Notes under the pieces: model-generated
The model's input: the letters and a program-made list of their open reading frames with translations, nothing else
Told to the model about the DNA's origin: nothing
The model's database searches: none
In this document: one piece after another, positions 36,801 through 48,640 of the stretch
How positions within the stretch are numbered: position 1 is the stretch's first letter
How the letters are laid out: each line of letters starts with the position of its first letter
Made by a program: the position numbers and the translations under genes
Assembly (NCBI GenBank): GCA_035236585.1
Contig: CP141132.1
Span: 64,577,880-64,641,879 of the forward strand
Direction: 5' to 3'
Source of the DNA: Warburgia ugandensis
Lineage: Eukaryota; Streptophyta; Magnoliopsida; Canellales; Canellaceae
DNA: 64,000 nucleotides

Positions 36801-37077
36801 GTTGGGAGAAAGAGAGTCCGTAGCTCAAAATTTCACCATCTTCGCTGGGCAATGAGAAGAGGTAATGGAGTTGGTCCAGCTTAACGACAGGCTCATCTTT
36901 GGTGAGTGGCCATTGAAGATTGTTGCCAACTTTTATCAGTGTGGCCAGGACAGTGGTTCCCTCTACCAGCCTGACCACAGTAAGATCTCCTTGGGCAACT
37001 AGTTCAGCTTCTCCGTCTTCCATGAGGTGAAGTGTAGCTCCCGGGATATGCAGAAGGATTTCTTGTTGGCGTGTCAT
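33891..37077 (-). CDS. ERD7-type senescence-domain protein, paralog a
   Basis: Coding exons on the minus strand are 37077-36571, 35224-35091, 34977-34811, 34330-34246 and 34065-33891. They join in frame to 355 aa plus stop with GT-AG introns. The N-terminal half has EILLHIPGATLHLMEDGEAE and QWPLTKDEPVVKLDQLHYLF. From residue about 129 runs the senescence domain (PF06911, also in spartin), with APNIDDYNGVLARAIAGGTG, VQCGGEMIRSR and AGHAAQTAWNIAKMRQAMNP. ERD7 proteins are induced by dehydration, cold or ageing and associate with lipids. It lacks the 30-odd residue N-terminal extension of paralog b. The upstream frame has no other ATG before a stop at 37126-37128, so 37077 is the likely start. 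SINEs lie in introns 1 and 3. No defect seen. Confidence 0.93.
34427..34601 (-). mobile_element. Au-type SINE, copy 2, in intron 3 of ERD7 paralog a
   Basis: Full-length pattern: AAAGGGCAGCTCTGGGCACG at the left, GCAAGAGGCTGTTTCC in the middle, TGCGCCAAAGTTCCCC at the right. A weak target duplication, GGTATGCAGCC against GCTATGCAACC, flanks it. Confidence 0.85.
36026..36184 (+). mobile_element. Au-type SINE, diverged copy, in intron 1 of ERD7 paralog a
   Basis: Plus-strand order is preserved: CTTGGTACAATGGCAAAGTTG (pol III A-box region, split by eye), TGACCTTGAAGTTAC, ATGCAAGGTAAAATTGTG, GGTCTGCCTCTTC and GAGCTGCCCTTTA. It is more diverged than most other copies here, hence older. It lies opposite to the direction of the gene. 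Confidence 0.75.
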
Positions 37078-37172
37078 TGTTTGGATTTTGTCTAGGCTAG
37101 GAGAACTTGCTTCGTCACTTATTTTTTAAGTTCTCAGGAAGAGCTAAAGAGGATATATATTGGGAGAAAGAG

Positions 37173-37310
37173 GAGGCATATTTATCTTTACCTAGTAATG
37201 AATATATACATTCTCTTCTCATTTATTCCCTTTGCTGGATCCCCTTTTTCTTTCTTTTCGGGTTACCTACTTTATTCCGTGTAGCTGGAAAGAATAACTC
37301 CCTTAACATC
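37173..37310 (-). promoter_or_regulatory. Promoter block of ERD7 paralog a with TATA-like core
   Basis: The plus-strand sequence GAGGCATATTTATCTTTACC (37173-37192) matches 61216-61235 upstream of paralog b in 19 of 20 bases. Read on the minus strand it gives a TATA-like AAATAT about 100 bases before the ATG. Farther upstream both genes share GGAATAAAGT, a GTAACCC or CTAACCC block, and AAAGGGAATAA in the same order. Conservation across the duplication is the evidence; the start site is not shown. Confidence 0.6.
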
Positions 37311-37494
37311 GGGAATATTTTCACCTTATAAAGGCACTCCTGGGACACAAATGTGGTCATGTGATCCATGGATCTCGTGATTCAGGCCGTTGATCCAGTG
37401 AACCTATCGCGAACTCAATTCCTAAGGCCGCGATTTAATGTAATCAAACATAATGATTGGCTCGAGTGAAGCCTACGTGACCCTTTGTTTTTTG

Positions 37495-40400
37495 TCACAA
37501 CGAAAGTATTGAAAGAGCCAAATGTTTTTGTCATATGCAAGTCATAGTTTATATAGTAGAATTTTTTTAATAATTAATTCTACTAAAATTTTGAAAGAGT
37601 CTCCTCTGTTTTTTAGACTTACCCATTTATTGCATGCAATGCAATTCACTTGATAAATAGTATAATGGTTTTAAAATGTTTAAAGCAAACTCTGTTTCCA
37701 CACTGTATGCCACAGTAAATTTACAATAATTCATAATTTCTAACTTAAAGTTTGAGTTGAATCTCAAATACTTCCCATTAAGTTAAAAATATATTGAATG
37801 TTAAAAACATATGCATATGATTACTCATCAGATAATAGAATACAACTCATATTTATCACCAATATACATATACAATACAAAATGTGACATTACTAGTTAG
37901 TCAGGTTTCATTCATTTCCATCAAGAGCCTTCTCCTTATCAACTTGACTAGTACTTGAAAAATAATAATGTGAGTTGCGAAGCCCAGTAAAGAAGAAAAA
38001 CCAAACTCATGCATATCCAACAATTCTTGTTGAGCTTAGCTCAATTGCACATACATATCCAACCGTGGAACATTCATTTTCATTTTTAACTGGTAATCAA
38101 TAAAGTAACTTGCATGTATTGTTAGATATAACATTCTGGTATTAGAATAGAAATATAATTTATTCCAAATTCAAACTGTAAAGCCATAATCATAGCATGA
38201 AAATAAACCTATGCAATATACACTCCTAATTCATGTCCAACTACAGGACATTCATTTTTATTTCAACATATAAGTAACGAAGTTATGAACATATAATATT
38301 ACGTATAACATATGGACATCTAACCAAAATTACAATTTATTTCAAATTCAAAATGTAGGATCATAAGCATCTCATTTAGATAAAACCATACAAAAATGTA
38401 TTTCATTTGATTATTTCATGAGCAATGATAAGTAAATATGGCATCATCTCACTGATTAAGTTGTTATCTCTCTTAAGGTTTACCATCTTAGGTGGCCCAC
38501 TATGAGTATCATACATAAGGAAACCAAAACCTCAGGATTTACCGTCTTGAGTGACTCCACCATGATTCTAAAGACCCAGGTAGCCCTTTCCCTAAGGGTT
38601 TACTATTTTAGGTGGCTCTAATGTCAGGTTCCCTTAGGATTTACCATCTTGGGCGGTTTTGTTGTAATTGTAATAAACTAAGAAGCCCTTTCCTTCAAGG
38701 TTCATCATCTTGGTAGACTTAAGTCTGCTAGCTCATCCTTCAGGATTTACCATCTTGGGTGGCTCCTTTATAATCCCAAAGTTAGCCCTTTCCCTTAGGG
38801 TTTACCATCCTACGAGGCTTAATACCTGACAGCTCATCCCTCAGGGTTTACCATCTTAGGTGGCTCTACCGTGATTCCAAAGAACTATGCAGCTCTTTTC
38901 CTCAGGGTTTATCATCTTAGGAGGCTCAATAACTGACAATCTGTTCCTCAGAGTTTACCATCTTTGGTGACTTAACCTTAGTTGTAGTAAACCAAGTAGC
39001 CCTTTCTTTCGGGGTTTACCATATTAGAAGGCGTCATCATAGTCTACCGGGCGCCCTTCAGGGCTTACTATCTTAGGATTGGCTATTTTATCACAATTAA
39101 CATCATCATAATAGTTAAGCATGGTTAATCAGAATATCAATTGACAATTTCAACAAGTAATTGCAATTCATATTATCCATTCAATCAATATAATGATCTA
39201 TATGTTCGACACATCCATGTGTTAATTACAAGTGAACAGATTAACAACAATTTAAAGATAAAGAAGGGTTTAGGATCTTTACTTGAGTTCTAAGTACAAC
39301 TTACAACTCAATTACCAACATCGTCTAAATTGTATTCAAAGCTTGTGTTGAGAATGCAAGTTCTAAGTAAATTTTAGCATTCTATGTAAATTACTACAAT
39401 TACTTTAAGATCTCTAGTTATAATGTCATTGATTTAACCTTTAATATCTAGATTGATGATTTGGATACCAATTGATCGCTATTTATTTAGATCAGTACCA
39501 TTAGCTTTCAATAGACGGTCTAGATCAATGTGTGTACCTCTAGAGGTTTCAGTTCCCATCATTAAAGGTAATTTATTCAACAATTCGATAATCTTAACCA
39601 TAACCATGGTCTGATCCCCTTTCCTAACAATCAATCATCATCGATCGAGTTTTGGATAGTCGGATCAGACCTTGCATTAGCTAGTCCATAATTGGTCTAT
39701 TATTTTTGTTTGCAATTCATTACTGACATATAAGTAGAGTCATAAATTGCATGGATCTACCTTCTTATCGTATTTTTAATTGTTGAATTAGATGATTGAG
39801 GTTTTCCCTATGCACTACCAAGTTTTTGATAAAAAATTCAACAATCAAATAGTCTATAATCGAAGATCCATTGTCACAAATGAAAAGATCAGGCATGAAT
39901 TATTCAAATAACAAAAATTTACATTTTTAGGGTCTCGCCGAAAAAAGTCATTGTCGCTAGAGAAGGTGACTGGATTCTGGTCATCGCCGGCAATGTACAT
40001 AGCATGAAAACTATACCAAATTGTACAGATTTGGTTGAAATTTCATGAATTTGAGTTTACGTAGTTTTCCTCTACAAATTCTACTGAAATCTTGGGTCCT
40101 TGGCGATATTTTATTAAGGTTTGTAAAATTACCTTAACTATTGTTTTTCTCAATTTTCGACATCTTCACTTGATGGATTTTCATGAGACCAAAGGGGTTT
40201 TACTTGTAATCACTTAAGAAACAAAATGAATGATTTTGATCATTGATTAGATGCCATTCTATTGACTATGTTTTTCAACAGTTGGTTTCACCATTCTTGT
40301 CACTAGAAAACAGTGACAATAACTATGAATGGTTGTTGGGAACAATTGGGAGAGAAAGGTGGGGGAGAAAAGGAATGAAAGAGAGAGAAGAGAGATGGAT

Positions 40401-40790
40401 GACCTACTTGTTGTTGGTTGTTGTCCGGTGATGGGTAGTTGATTTAGCAACTTTCTCCACTATTCTCCTGAACTCGATGGATTTGTACTTTTGCAAGTTG
40501 CTGGTGAAGAGGATTGGCTGGTTTTCTCTCTTTTTCTTTTTACTTTTCTGTCATTCAACAGTAGTGGGGGAGAAGGGAAGTGGGGGAAAGCCATGAGGTG
40601 ATGGCTTTATCTTGTTTTCCATCACGACGTGTGGAAGCAGGGCTCCACACGATGAGTTCGACTCCCGTGTGTTGAGCCGTTCCATGTGATTTGTTGGGTT
40701 GTGATAGTTAAAGGTGGGTGTCATTATCAATTTGACCCTCTTCACTCTAATTGTAAAATTTTGGATTTTCGAGTTCCGGTCTCTGTTTCA
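37495..40790 (+). mobile_element. Long LTR-like element, diverged relative of the 45940-48585 element
   Basis: The start region around 37580 (AGAGTCTCCTCTG and ATTGCATGCAATGCAA) parallels 46140-46200 of the better-defined copy. Near the right end a GTGGGTGTC...ATCAATT segment matches that copy's end region. The interior contains a dimeric minisatellite. No gag or pol was seen. Ends and target duplication could not be fixed, so the limits are rough. It begins about 420 bp upstream of the start codon of ERD7 paralog a. Confidence 0.5.
38470..39080. repeat. Minisatellite with alternating long and short units
   Basis: About eleven units each carry a form of GGGTTTACCATCTTAGGTGG. Units near 60 bp (ending AGCCCTTTC) alternate with units near 43 bp (ending CAGCTCAT or similar), giving a dimer of about 104 bp. 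The units are diverged and do not keep an open frame. Confidence 0.8.
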
Positions 40791-43129
40791 TAGTTTCATA
40801 GTGTCATTGGAAAGCTCTTATTGAGCACAATTCAATAATTGACCTTTCATCATCAAATTTTAATATTTTTAATTTATTTTAAATTACTTGATTTATGATA
40901 AAATTTTCATTTTAAAGTAAAATTCTTTCAAATTTTCCATGAATCTAGAATGAAATTTAAGTCATTTAATCATTAACAAGATACATAATTTAATAACTTA
41001 TAAGGATTCAAAATTTACCAAAAACTGCATTCAATTTATGATTGGACTTATCCTATTCAATCCCGCCTTGTTTGTCCTGTTTCACCAAATTTGAGAAGAT
41101 TAACAAGTTAATTCATCTTTAACCTAATTTTAGGACACGAGTGTGATAGAACCAATATTCTAACTGTCATTGTCTGCTTCTCTCCCACTTGGAGACTCCA
41201 CCACTAGATCAATGCCTTAAATGTTCCCAAGTATCAGCACTTTAGATATGAAAACAACTTCTTATAATAAAACGTATAAAAAAATTGAAGTACACAATTG
41301 TGGTCCGCCCCTTCCCTGGACCCCTCATAGGTGGGAGCTTCGTGCACTGGGGCTGCCCTTTTTAATTGTAATGTGGATCCAATATTTTCTGATGTCTTTT
41401 AGACCTTTTTCCTTCACCTCCAATGGATATATAGATCTTTGCATTGAAGTTTGAATTCAATTGTTGTCAAGAACTAATAATAGACATTCAATTATTTTAC
41501 ATACAATGCTGCTAATGATGCACAGGCATCCACAAGGAATAAAATTAAGTTCTACATATAAGAGCTACTCCTATATTCACTCTTTCGCCCCTTTTTTCTT
41601 TCTTTTTCCTTCTTTTGTTCTTGCTTTTGGGGCCGTTTTGTTAGGTCCCCTATCTTTTAAAGGCTTAGCTTAAAAAATACCACCTTTATGTCAAAAGGGA
41701 GAAGGGCGTTTATAGGGCTTGCATAAGATTAAAGGGCTAATATTTCTTTCTTTTAGTTTACTGGTAGTTGATATGGGTTATTGTGTCTCTTGTGTCTCTT
41801 AACTATGGGTAATTTAGAGATTGGAGGCTGATATCATTAGTTGCTCTAGCTCTAGTTTCTTCTCTCTTTTAGTTTCTCTGAGATAAGGATTGGTTGATAA
41901 ATTCATTTTTGTTTTTTAAGTCAATAAAGGAAGAACGTCTTTTTTTTTTTTTTGAAGGGTAGACACACACACACACACACACACGCATGCACAGCCTTGA
42001 ACCTAGTTACCTAGGCAAGAGACTCCTTGTGCCACTATGCTTAAAGAGATTTGGTTCTTCTTCTTAGAAGTCTTGAAGAACTTCTCTGAAACCTTAAAAG
42101 TTTTAAAATGATGCTTGAAGGTGGAACATCAATGTATCATTCTTGAAGCCTAAAAGAGTTTTATAGGGTTATCTTGGTGCCAGAAGAGCACCTACAGATT
42201 CTCTATTAAATTGGGATCTATTCCACTATGTCATATATTCTGATAGGATCCTTATAGGAGACCTTGCTCATAAAGTATAGAAGGATTCAGCACCACATGT
42301 TGGGCCCTGCCCATTATTTTTTGAGCAATCGAACCCGTTCATCAAATTTGCGGCCCCTCAAGATAGGTGGCAACGAAAAAGCTGATACAACAGATGCATC
42401 TCCAGTACATTCTTCCCTTTGGAAATATAGATGGTATTGTGTTTTTTCTTAATGCTGTCCATATTTCAATTGAAGGGGCTAATAGTGATGTTTTTATTGG
42501 ATGAGATTTTTGATATCTGCCCATCTTGAGGGGAAGTAAATATGATGAACTGATTGGATCACTCAATATTATCAGAGCAAGCACCTACCTAGACTCTTTT
42601 GATAGATATACACATTTCAGCCATGCATTGATCCTAGTTTCAGGAATGGTTCTTGTGAAAAGCATCTCAGATATCGTTAATATGGAGAAGCAAGTAACGT
42701 CAAATTTCTTAAGCAATCATGTACGCATCCCTCTTTGATATGTAGTGGCAGCACAAGAAGTTCTCTATTTTGGCTATTTGCATTTTTAAGCTTTAAGAGT
42801 AGTTGACTTGGGTTATTATATCCCTTGTAAATATCAAATGTGGAATATTTAGATGTTGAAAGATTTTTATCTTTTCAATATAAGTGAAGAACTAAGTAAA
42901 AAGCAAAACATTGACACACTTTCTTACATCTATCCTAAATCTAATTCCCAACCAAAGCGGCTAATGGCATTCGGACCAATGACTAAGCATATTTCAGGAG
43001 AGATACTAAGTTGTCTGCAATAAGCTACACTAGACATTGAATGGTTTAGATTTTCTAATTTACGATTTGTTTTCATGAAAGCTGGTTAAAGTATTAGTCA
43101 TTATTATTATTTTAGAATAGAGGATTTGC
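40791..43129. other. Spacer with a SINE tail and a CA microsatellite
   Basis: No gene recognised. It includes the partial SINE at 41301 and a short CA run at about 41963-41985. Short frames between 42.2 and 42.7 kb lack any known domain. Confidence 0.4.
41301..41363 (+). mobile_element. Au-type SINE, 3' fragment
   Basis: Only the tail is present: GGTCCGCCCCTTCCCTGGAC followed by GGGAGCTTCGTGCACTGG and GGCTGCCCTTTTT. Confidence 0.8.
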
Positions 43130-43559
43130 CTTTTTGTGGTGAATGGGGAAAATTTTATTGACTGAAAGGAAACTTAGAGGAAAGACAAATAGACGCAGAA
43201 AAGCATTAGGTAATGTCAACCAAAAAGTGAAGGATCTAAGAAAGAAAACATGGAGATATTCAAGCATCCAACGGTATCCCGATCCCGAGTTCTCTCCAGA
43301 AAATTAGCATGTCTGAACTGCACAGTGTATAGACTTCAGGAGATCCACTGGAGACAAAAGCAGAACCCAATGGCTTCAAAATGGAGACTCTAAACACTAT
43401 CAATGATCCTGTGGGCAGCCCTATTTTTGAACGGAGACATATAAAAGGTGCTGATCTTGTCACTACGAATGAAGAGTCTAAAACTTATGAAACCATCGAT
43501 GATACTCAAGAGGTTCCTACTGGTGAAGATCAGAGAGACCTTGAGAAGCCCGTAACTAA

Positions 43560-43732
43560 AAGGCCAGCTGCCGTGCACGAAGCTCCCATGTATGCGAGGT
43601 TTGGGGAAGGGGCAGACCATAAAGGTCTACAATACACAGCCTTATCTTACATTTTTGCAAGAGGCTGTTTCCATGCCTAAAACCCATGACCTCAAGGTCA
43701 CACGATAACAACTTTTACTGTTGCGCCAAGCT
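43560..43732 (-). mobile_element. Au-type SINE inside the LINE
   Basis: The usual order is seen on the minus strand, from TGCGCCAAG at 43722 back to AAAGGCCAGCTGCCGTGCAC. CGTAACTAAAAGG on the left and CATAACTAAAAGG on the right may be its target duplication. Confidence 0.85.
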
Positions 43733-43738
43733 CATAAC

Positions 43739-43776
43739 TAAAAGGACAGCCCCGTTGCACCAAGCCCATAACTAAA
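43739..43776 (-). mobile_element. SINE with internal deletion
   Basis: The first dozen bases of the SINE tail side (AAAGGACAGCCCCG) are fused directly to its opposite end (TTGCACCAAGC) and followed by another CATAACTAAAG. This is a near-complete internal deletion next to the full copy. Confidence 0.55.
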
Positions 43777-43824
43777 GAAGCAGTTATACTCTCTTCTTTA
43801 TGAGTGGTCACAAGGCTCTCCAAC

Positions 43825-44004
43825 AAAAGGTCAGTTGCTGCACGAGGCTCCCACGTATGCGGGGTCCAGGGGAGAGACGGACCACAAAAGGTCTATAATA
43901 CGTGGCCTTACATTACATTTTTTGCAGAAGGCTGTTTCCATGCCTTAGAACCCGTGACCTCCAGGTCACATGGCAACAACTCAAGTGTTGCAGCGTGCTC
44001 GCTT
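43825..44004 (-). mobile_element. Au-type SINE inside the LINE, second copy
   Basis: GCGGGGTCCAGGGGAGAGAC, ACGTGGCCTTACATTACATT and GAACCCGTGACCTCCAGGTC occur in the standard order on the minus strand. Confidence 0.85.
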
Positions 44005-44726
44005 GGAGTAGATGGGTTTAGTGCCTTATTCTTCCAAGACGCATGGCACCAGGTGCCAGACTCAATATTTCGAATGATTGAACAAGCTTTCAACGATGGC
44101 TATTTCTCTAAAGAAATCAGCAGAACCCAATTGGTCCTTATAGCCAAAGAAGATTGAACCTAGGACTACTAACCGGTATACGCCTACCCACTGTCTCATA
44201 CAAAATAGTAGATAAAGTGATTGTCATGAACATTAGACCTTTGCTGTACAAAATAATAGGTCAGGAACAGGTTGCTTTTGTACCTGGAAGACATGTACAC
44301 TACAATTACTACTTGTTCAGGAACTCATGTGTCAGTTCAAAGAGAAAAGAGGGCCAGTAGGCAATGTCTTGGTAAAAGGTGACATTAAGAAAACATATGA
44401 TTTTTTACAGTGAGATTTCATTGAAAATACTCTAATCAAGTTCTAATTTCCTAAAAATCTTTTTAAATTAGTTATGTTTAGCATCTCAATCACTTCAATG
44501 TCAATTCTTATTAATGGACAACCATCTGAGGAGTTTAAACCATCCAGGCATCTGCCAAGGAGATCCCACGTCACTGTCTGTTTGTTCTATACATGCAAGC
44601 CCCAGCACCTACTGTCCATAAAAATGAATCAACTTCAACTATAGCACCTATGTAGAAATGCACCACCAATTTTTACTTGCCACTAGAGCTACTATAATAA
44701 ATATCATGTGTGTGAAAAGAATAATA

Positions 44727-44904
44727 AGGACAGCCCTGGTGCATGAAGCTCTCACATATGCGGTGTCCGGGGAAGGGGTGGATCACAAGGGTCAATAGTA
44801 CGCAGCCTTACCTTGCATTTTGCAAGAAGCTATTTCCACGGCTTGAACCCGTGATCTTAAGGTCACACTGCGATAACTCTACCATTGCACCAAGGCTCCC
44901 CTTC
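44727..44904 (-). mobile_element. Au-type SINE inside the LINE, third copy
   Basis: Nearly canonical: GGACAGCCCTGGTGCATGAA at the left, GCCTTACCTTGCATTTTGC in the middle, ACCATTGCACCAAGGCTCCC at the right. Confidence 0.9.
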
Positions 44905-45830
44905 TCTAAATGTCAAGGTAAGAGAGGATTCTCATTTTGGAAAAGCAATCTGAAGAAGTAAACATCTGATCAAACAAGTTATACACTGGTCAATTGGTAA
45001 TCGCACTAGTGTCAATATATGGAACTATTCATGGATTGGAAACTGATTTAATTAACGAACAGCAATAGCTCACTAATTTGAATACTATCAATGCTCTCAT
45101 AGATGCATCAAGAAAGTGGAAATCAAATCTCATTGCACAGTGGTCTCCTCAGATCAGTGATGAGATTTTGGACATCCCATTTTTACATAACAATAAGATG
45201 AAATGGTTTTCGTACACGAACTGGATGGACGGTTTTCGGTGAGTTGTGCCTCCACTTGTTCGGAGGAAAATGTGGGTGGTGAAGATTCAACCTAGAACTA
45301 AAAAGTTCATGCCTTGTGATGCAGGAAAGACTCCGTAGTAGAAGTAATAGTGGGTGGATAAGTTCAAATGACACTGTACTTTATGCAAAAAGGAAGTTGA
45401 ATCCAATTGTCATATCCCGCCTCAATGTGATAAAGTTTATAGATGTGACAAAATGCTGCACATGAACTCCAAAGTGTGCACAAACACCAACATTCTGTTC
45501 TGGATGTCGTTACAATGTAGACAAATACTGGCCAAAAAAATATAGATAAACATCATTGGTGGTCATTACCATGTGCCACCTTGGTTGGTTGATTTGGAGC
45601 CATAGAAACGAACTACTGCATAATGGTAAAAGTTTTAATAGCCATAGAATAATGTTCCAATGGCAAGCTGAGGTGATTGAGATTGCAAATTTTGATAGTA
45701 TGAATGTTATTGATTGGATGAACAAAGAGACTTGCTTAACACATGGAAACAAACAGGGTGGTTAAGAAGGAATGTTCACAATAGCCTTTTGTTCATTCCT
45801 AAATTGCAACTTTGTGGAATACGAAGATAG

Positions 45831-45939
45831 AAGGCAGTTTCGGTGCACAAAGGTCCTGCCTATGTCGGGTTTGGGGAAGGTGTGGACCACAAGGGTCTAT
45901 GCTACACAATCTTACCTTACATTTTTGCAAGAGGCTGTT
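45831..45939 (-). mobile_element. Au-type SINE, tail half, split by a long element
   Basis: The SINE reads normally from AAGGCAG through GGTGTGGACCACAAGGG to GCAAGAGGCTGTT and is then cut. The other half resumes at 48586. The shared CTGTT is the target duplication of the intruding element. Confidence 0.85.
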
Positions 45940-48585
45940 TGTGACATCCCGGGTTTTGATAACACTTTTTCATAAATCTTTTGCTTTGTGGGGCCCCAAT
46001 ACTTTTTAAAACTGTTCAAAACCAAATAGCGGAAAAATAACTTTAAAAAGAATACCTTAAAAATTCCAAGTGTCTTTTTTTTCCCCATTAAAAACAATGA
46101 ATTTCAGAGGAATGAACATCACATTCCTACCAAAATCTGGCAGAGTCTCCCCTGTATTTTGGACCTTGTGCATTTAACGCATACAATGCGACACCTGATA
46201 ATCATCATGTACATATAAATATCCACGATAGAGACTCTGTCTCCCTCCAAATACCAATATACACATTTTCGTTTAATTTAAATAATGAAACATTTTGGTA
46301 ATGCCAAAAAGGCTAGGTAATTGACTTGTATACCCAGGATCACTCCAGTCATAGCCATTCGTGTCAAACGGTAATGAATAACATTCACATGTCCATTTCT
46401 AATAGTCATGAAACAATTTTTATTACATAAGAGTTGTAAGAACCTTCAGAAATCTTTACCTATACTTCACCTTTACTCAAAATAGCTTCCTTGTAGCTTC
46501 CAAGTCAAAATTATGTGCTTTTCCCTTTGCTGTAGTCCTTCGAACCTAAGATATTGTAAACAAGTATAATATCTCAGCAAGCCTTCGCTTGTGTAGGTAG
46601 TTTCATCATCAACACACAAGTTTACGCAGTTCCAACTTTAAAAGGAATAATTTATCATACTTTGTGAAATTTTGTGTCATTTGATGCCAAATAAGTAGTA
46701 TAATATATTCTGAAATTCATACAATGCCATTTCAAATAGTTTCCATGTCCAATCAGTTTGAATCGTCAATTTAACATCCATGCTTACTGTTTCCAAATAA
46801 TGATAATAACCTTAGTAAAACATTTAGATGATATGGAAGATAGTCACGACTCTTCACATGCCTCAAAACCAATAGAGAAATGCATTTAAACCAGTAAATG
46901 CTTAAATGTAAATAAAGAGTATTTCAACTAGTGTATACGCACGCACGCACGCACACACACACACACACACATATATGCACACACACATACTCTAAATCTC
47001 ATCAAGATTTTACGAGTATAAAACCACTCAAATTCGGCCACCTGCCATTGGTCATGAGTACTCATTATTGACCTAAAATACCATGGTGCCCTGCACTTGC
47101 GCTATTGTGCAATATACATATAAACCCGAAAATAATGGAACCTCTATGCGACGGACAAGAACTAATCAAGTCCGTAGCTATACGCCGATACCAAACTGAT
47201 AGACTCCTTTACACCGTGTTCATGGAAAACACGGCACACAAGCCATGACTTGTCCATGATAACATGGGCTTGCATTAGGCCCCTCTGGCCAAGTATTCAC
47301 CATACATATATATATATATATATATATTTTTAGAAGAAAGAGGATGATCAGTCCTCAATCTTCCTAGCACAGAGTCCACCGGCCCCAATATGTCCGTCAT
47401 AATACAATAATACTTGGCAGCATCCCATGCCTATAAAACTGATAAAACCATGTAATTTCATGCATTGGTTTTTCAATCTGATAGTAAAGTAAACTTGTCA
47501 TTTTAAATAAATTGCGTGAATATACCCTTTTGATAGCTGCATAAACTAAAAAGATCAAAATCTCAAGTTTCAAGTAAATTCCAAGCATGTTGATGTCCAA
47601 ACTACCTACCTCCCTTTTTATGCTCCACAAATTTTGCTATATCCTTCATTTAATCACTTATGGATCACTTAACCAAATCAAATTTTGAATTCATTATCAA
47701 TACAAATCCATATGTTCATAATTTCAAGTAAATTTACACATTTCCAAATCAAGATAGCTAGTTCATCCATCCATTCCCAATTTTTGTCATATCCTATCTA
47801 ATTTAAGGTCTTAAGATTCATGAGTGATGTCTGATCATCAATTAGACATCAAGGATTTACTGTGCAAACAGTACCCGATCGGACGACCGAGATTGTCCGA
47901 TCGATTTCCTGCTTAGATCTATCAATCTAGTGTGATTTAGACTACATCAAGTCTTTAATTTTTCATCCCTACCCTTAGATTAGGGATTGGACGGTTAGAT
48001 CATCCCTAATTATAGATTTAGGTTAAAAATGCATAAATTTTGCAAACTACCAAGATTCAAGAGATGGGTATCCTAGATCTTACCCTTAAGGAGTGTCTTC
48101 AACCTCCAATCGTCATCGAAGAACAAGATTGCCGTTGATTTTCCTGTCCCTGGCAAATCTCGTCGTGGGTACTATTTTCCCCATTTTTTCCCCCACCAAA
48201 ACTTGCTAAATCAACGAGCAACTATAGGGCTTTTGCTCGTGGTAGCAAGGGGAAGACAATGAACGGCACCGATCGTCGATCAATGACGCTGTTCACTCTA
48301 TCTTTTCCGGCAACCGTCAACTCTTCTCCACTGTCGATCTCCTCCTCCCTTAGTTGATGGGAGAAATGGAGGGTGGAGGATGAGTAGTTTCCTCCCCTCC
48401 TTTCTCCTCTTTCCTTCTCCCCCACTCTCTCTTCCTCTTTTCTTCTCCCTCTCTCAATCGCGTGGAGAACAAACCTAACAGTTTGTTCTTTTTTTTCTTT
48501 AAGTGGGTGGGGGTGTCCGTATCAATTACGGCCCCCCCTCTATTTTTAGTCGTTTTTGTTTTTTTGTTTTTTCAGAGTTCTTACA
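45940..48585 (+). mobile_element. Solo-LTR-like element (2646 bp) inserted in a SINE
   Basis: It begins TGTGACATCCCGGGTTTTG and ends CAGAGTTCTTACA. A perfect 5-bp duplication CTGTT lies at 45935-45939 and 48586-48590. TG...CA ends and 5-bp duplications are LTR-element hallmarks. No primer site, purine tract, gag or pol was recognised, so a solo LTR of a long-LTR family is the simplest reading. It includes short AC and TA microsatellites (about 46940-46970 and 47309-47328). A diverged relative lies at 37495-40790. Confidence 0.82.
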
Positions 48586-48640
48586 CTGTTTCAATGCTTT
48601 GAACCCGTAATCTCAAGGTTATATGACGACAACCACTAAG
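48586..48640 (-). mobile_element. Au-type SINE, head half, right of the long element
   Basis: CTGTTTCAATGCTTTGAACC, then CGTAATCTCAAGGTTATATG and ACGACAACC continue the SINE interrupted at 45939. Confidence 0.8.

Larger units (their letters stand above)
43130..45770 (+). pseudogene. LINE ORF2 (L1-type) remnant interrupted by SINEs
   Basis: Plus-strand pieces occur in the correct LINE order. A pre-RT linker at 43150-43420 has GNVNQKVKDLRKK and, in a shifted frame, TQWLQNGDS. Reverse transcriptase at about 44005-44590 has GFSALFFQDAWHQV, GYFSKEISRTQLVLIAK, IIGQEQVAFVPGRH and SILINGQPSEEF. A C-terminal region at about 45000-45760 has LGWLIWSHRNELLHNGKSF. The catalytic YADD part and thumb are missing. 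Three SINEs (43560, 43825, 44727) sit inside. Many stops and frameshifts make it inactive. Confidence 0.75.

Noticed and set aside
42200..42740. Possible gene suggested by several short frames
   Set aside because: No domain, no consistent frame, and short inverted similarity around 42355 and 42515 suggests repeat debris.
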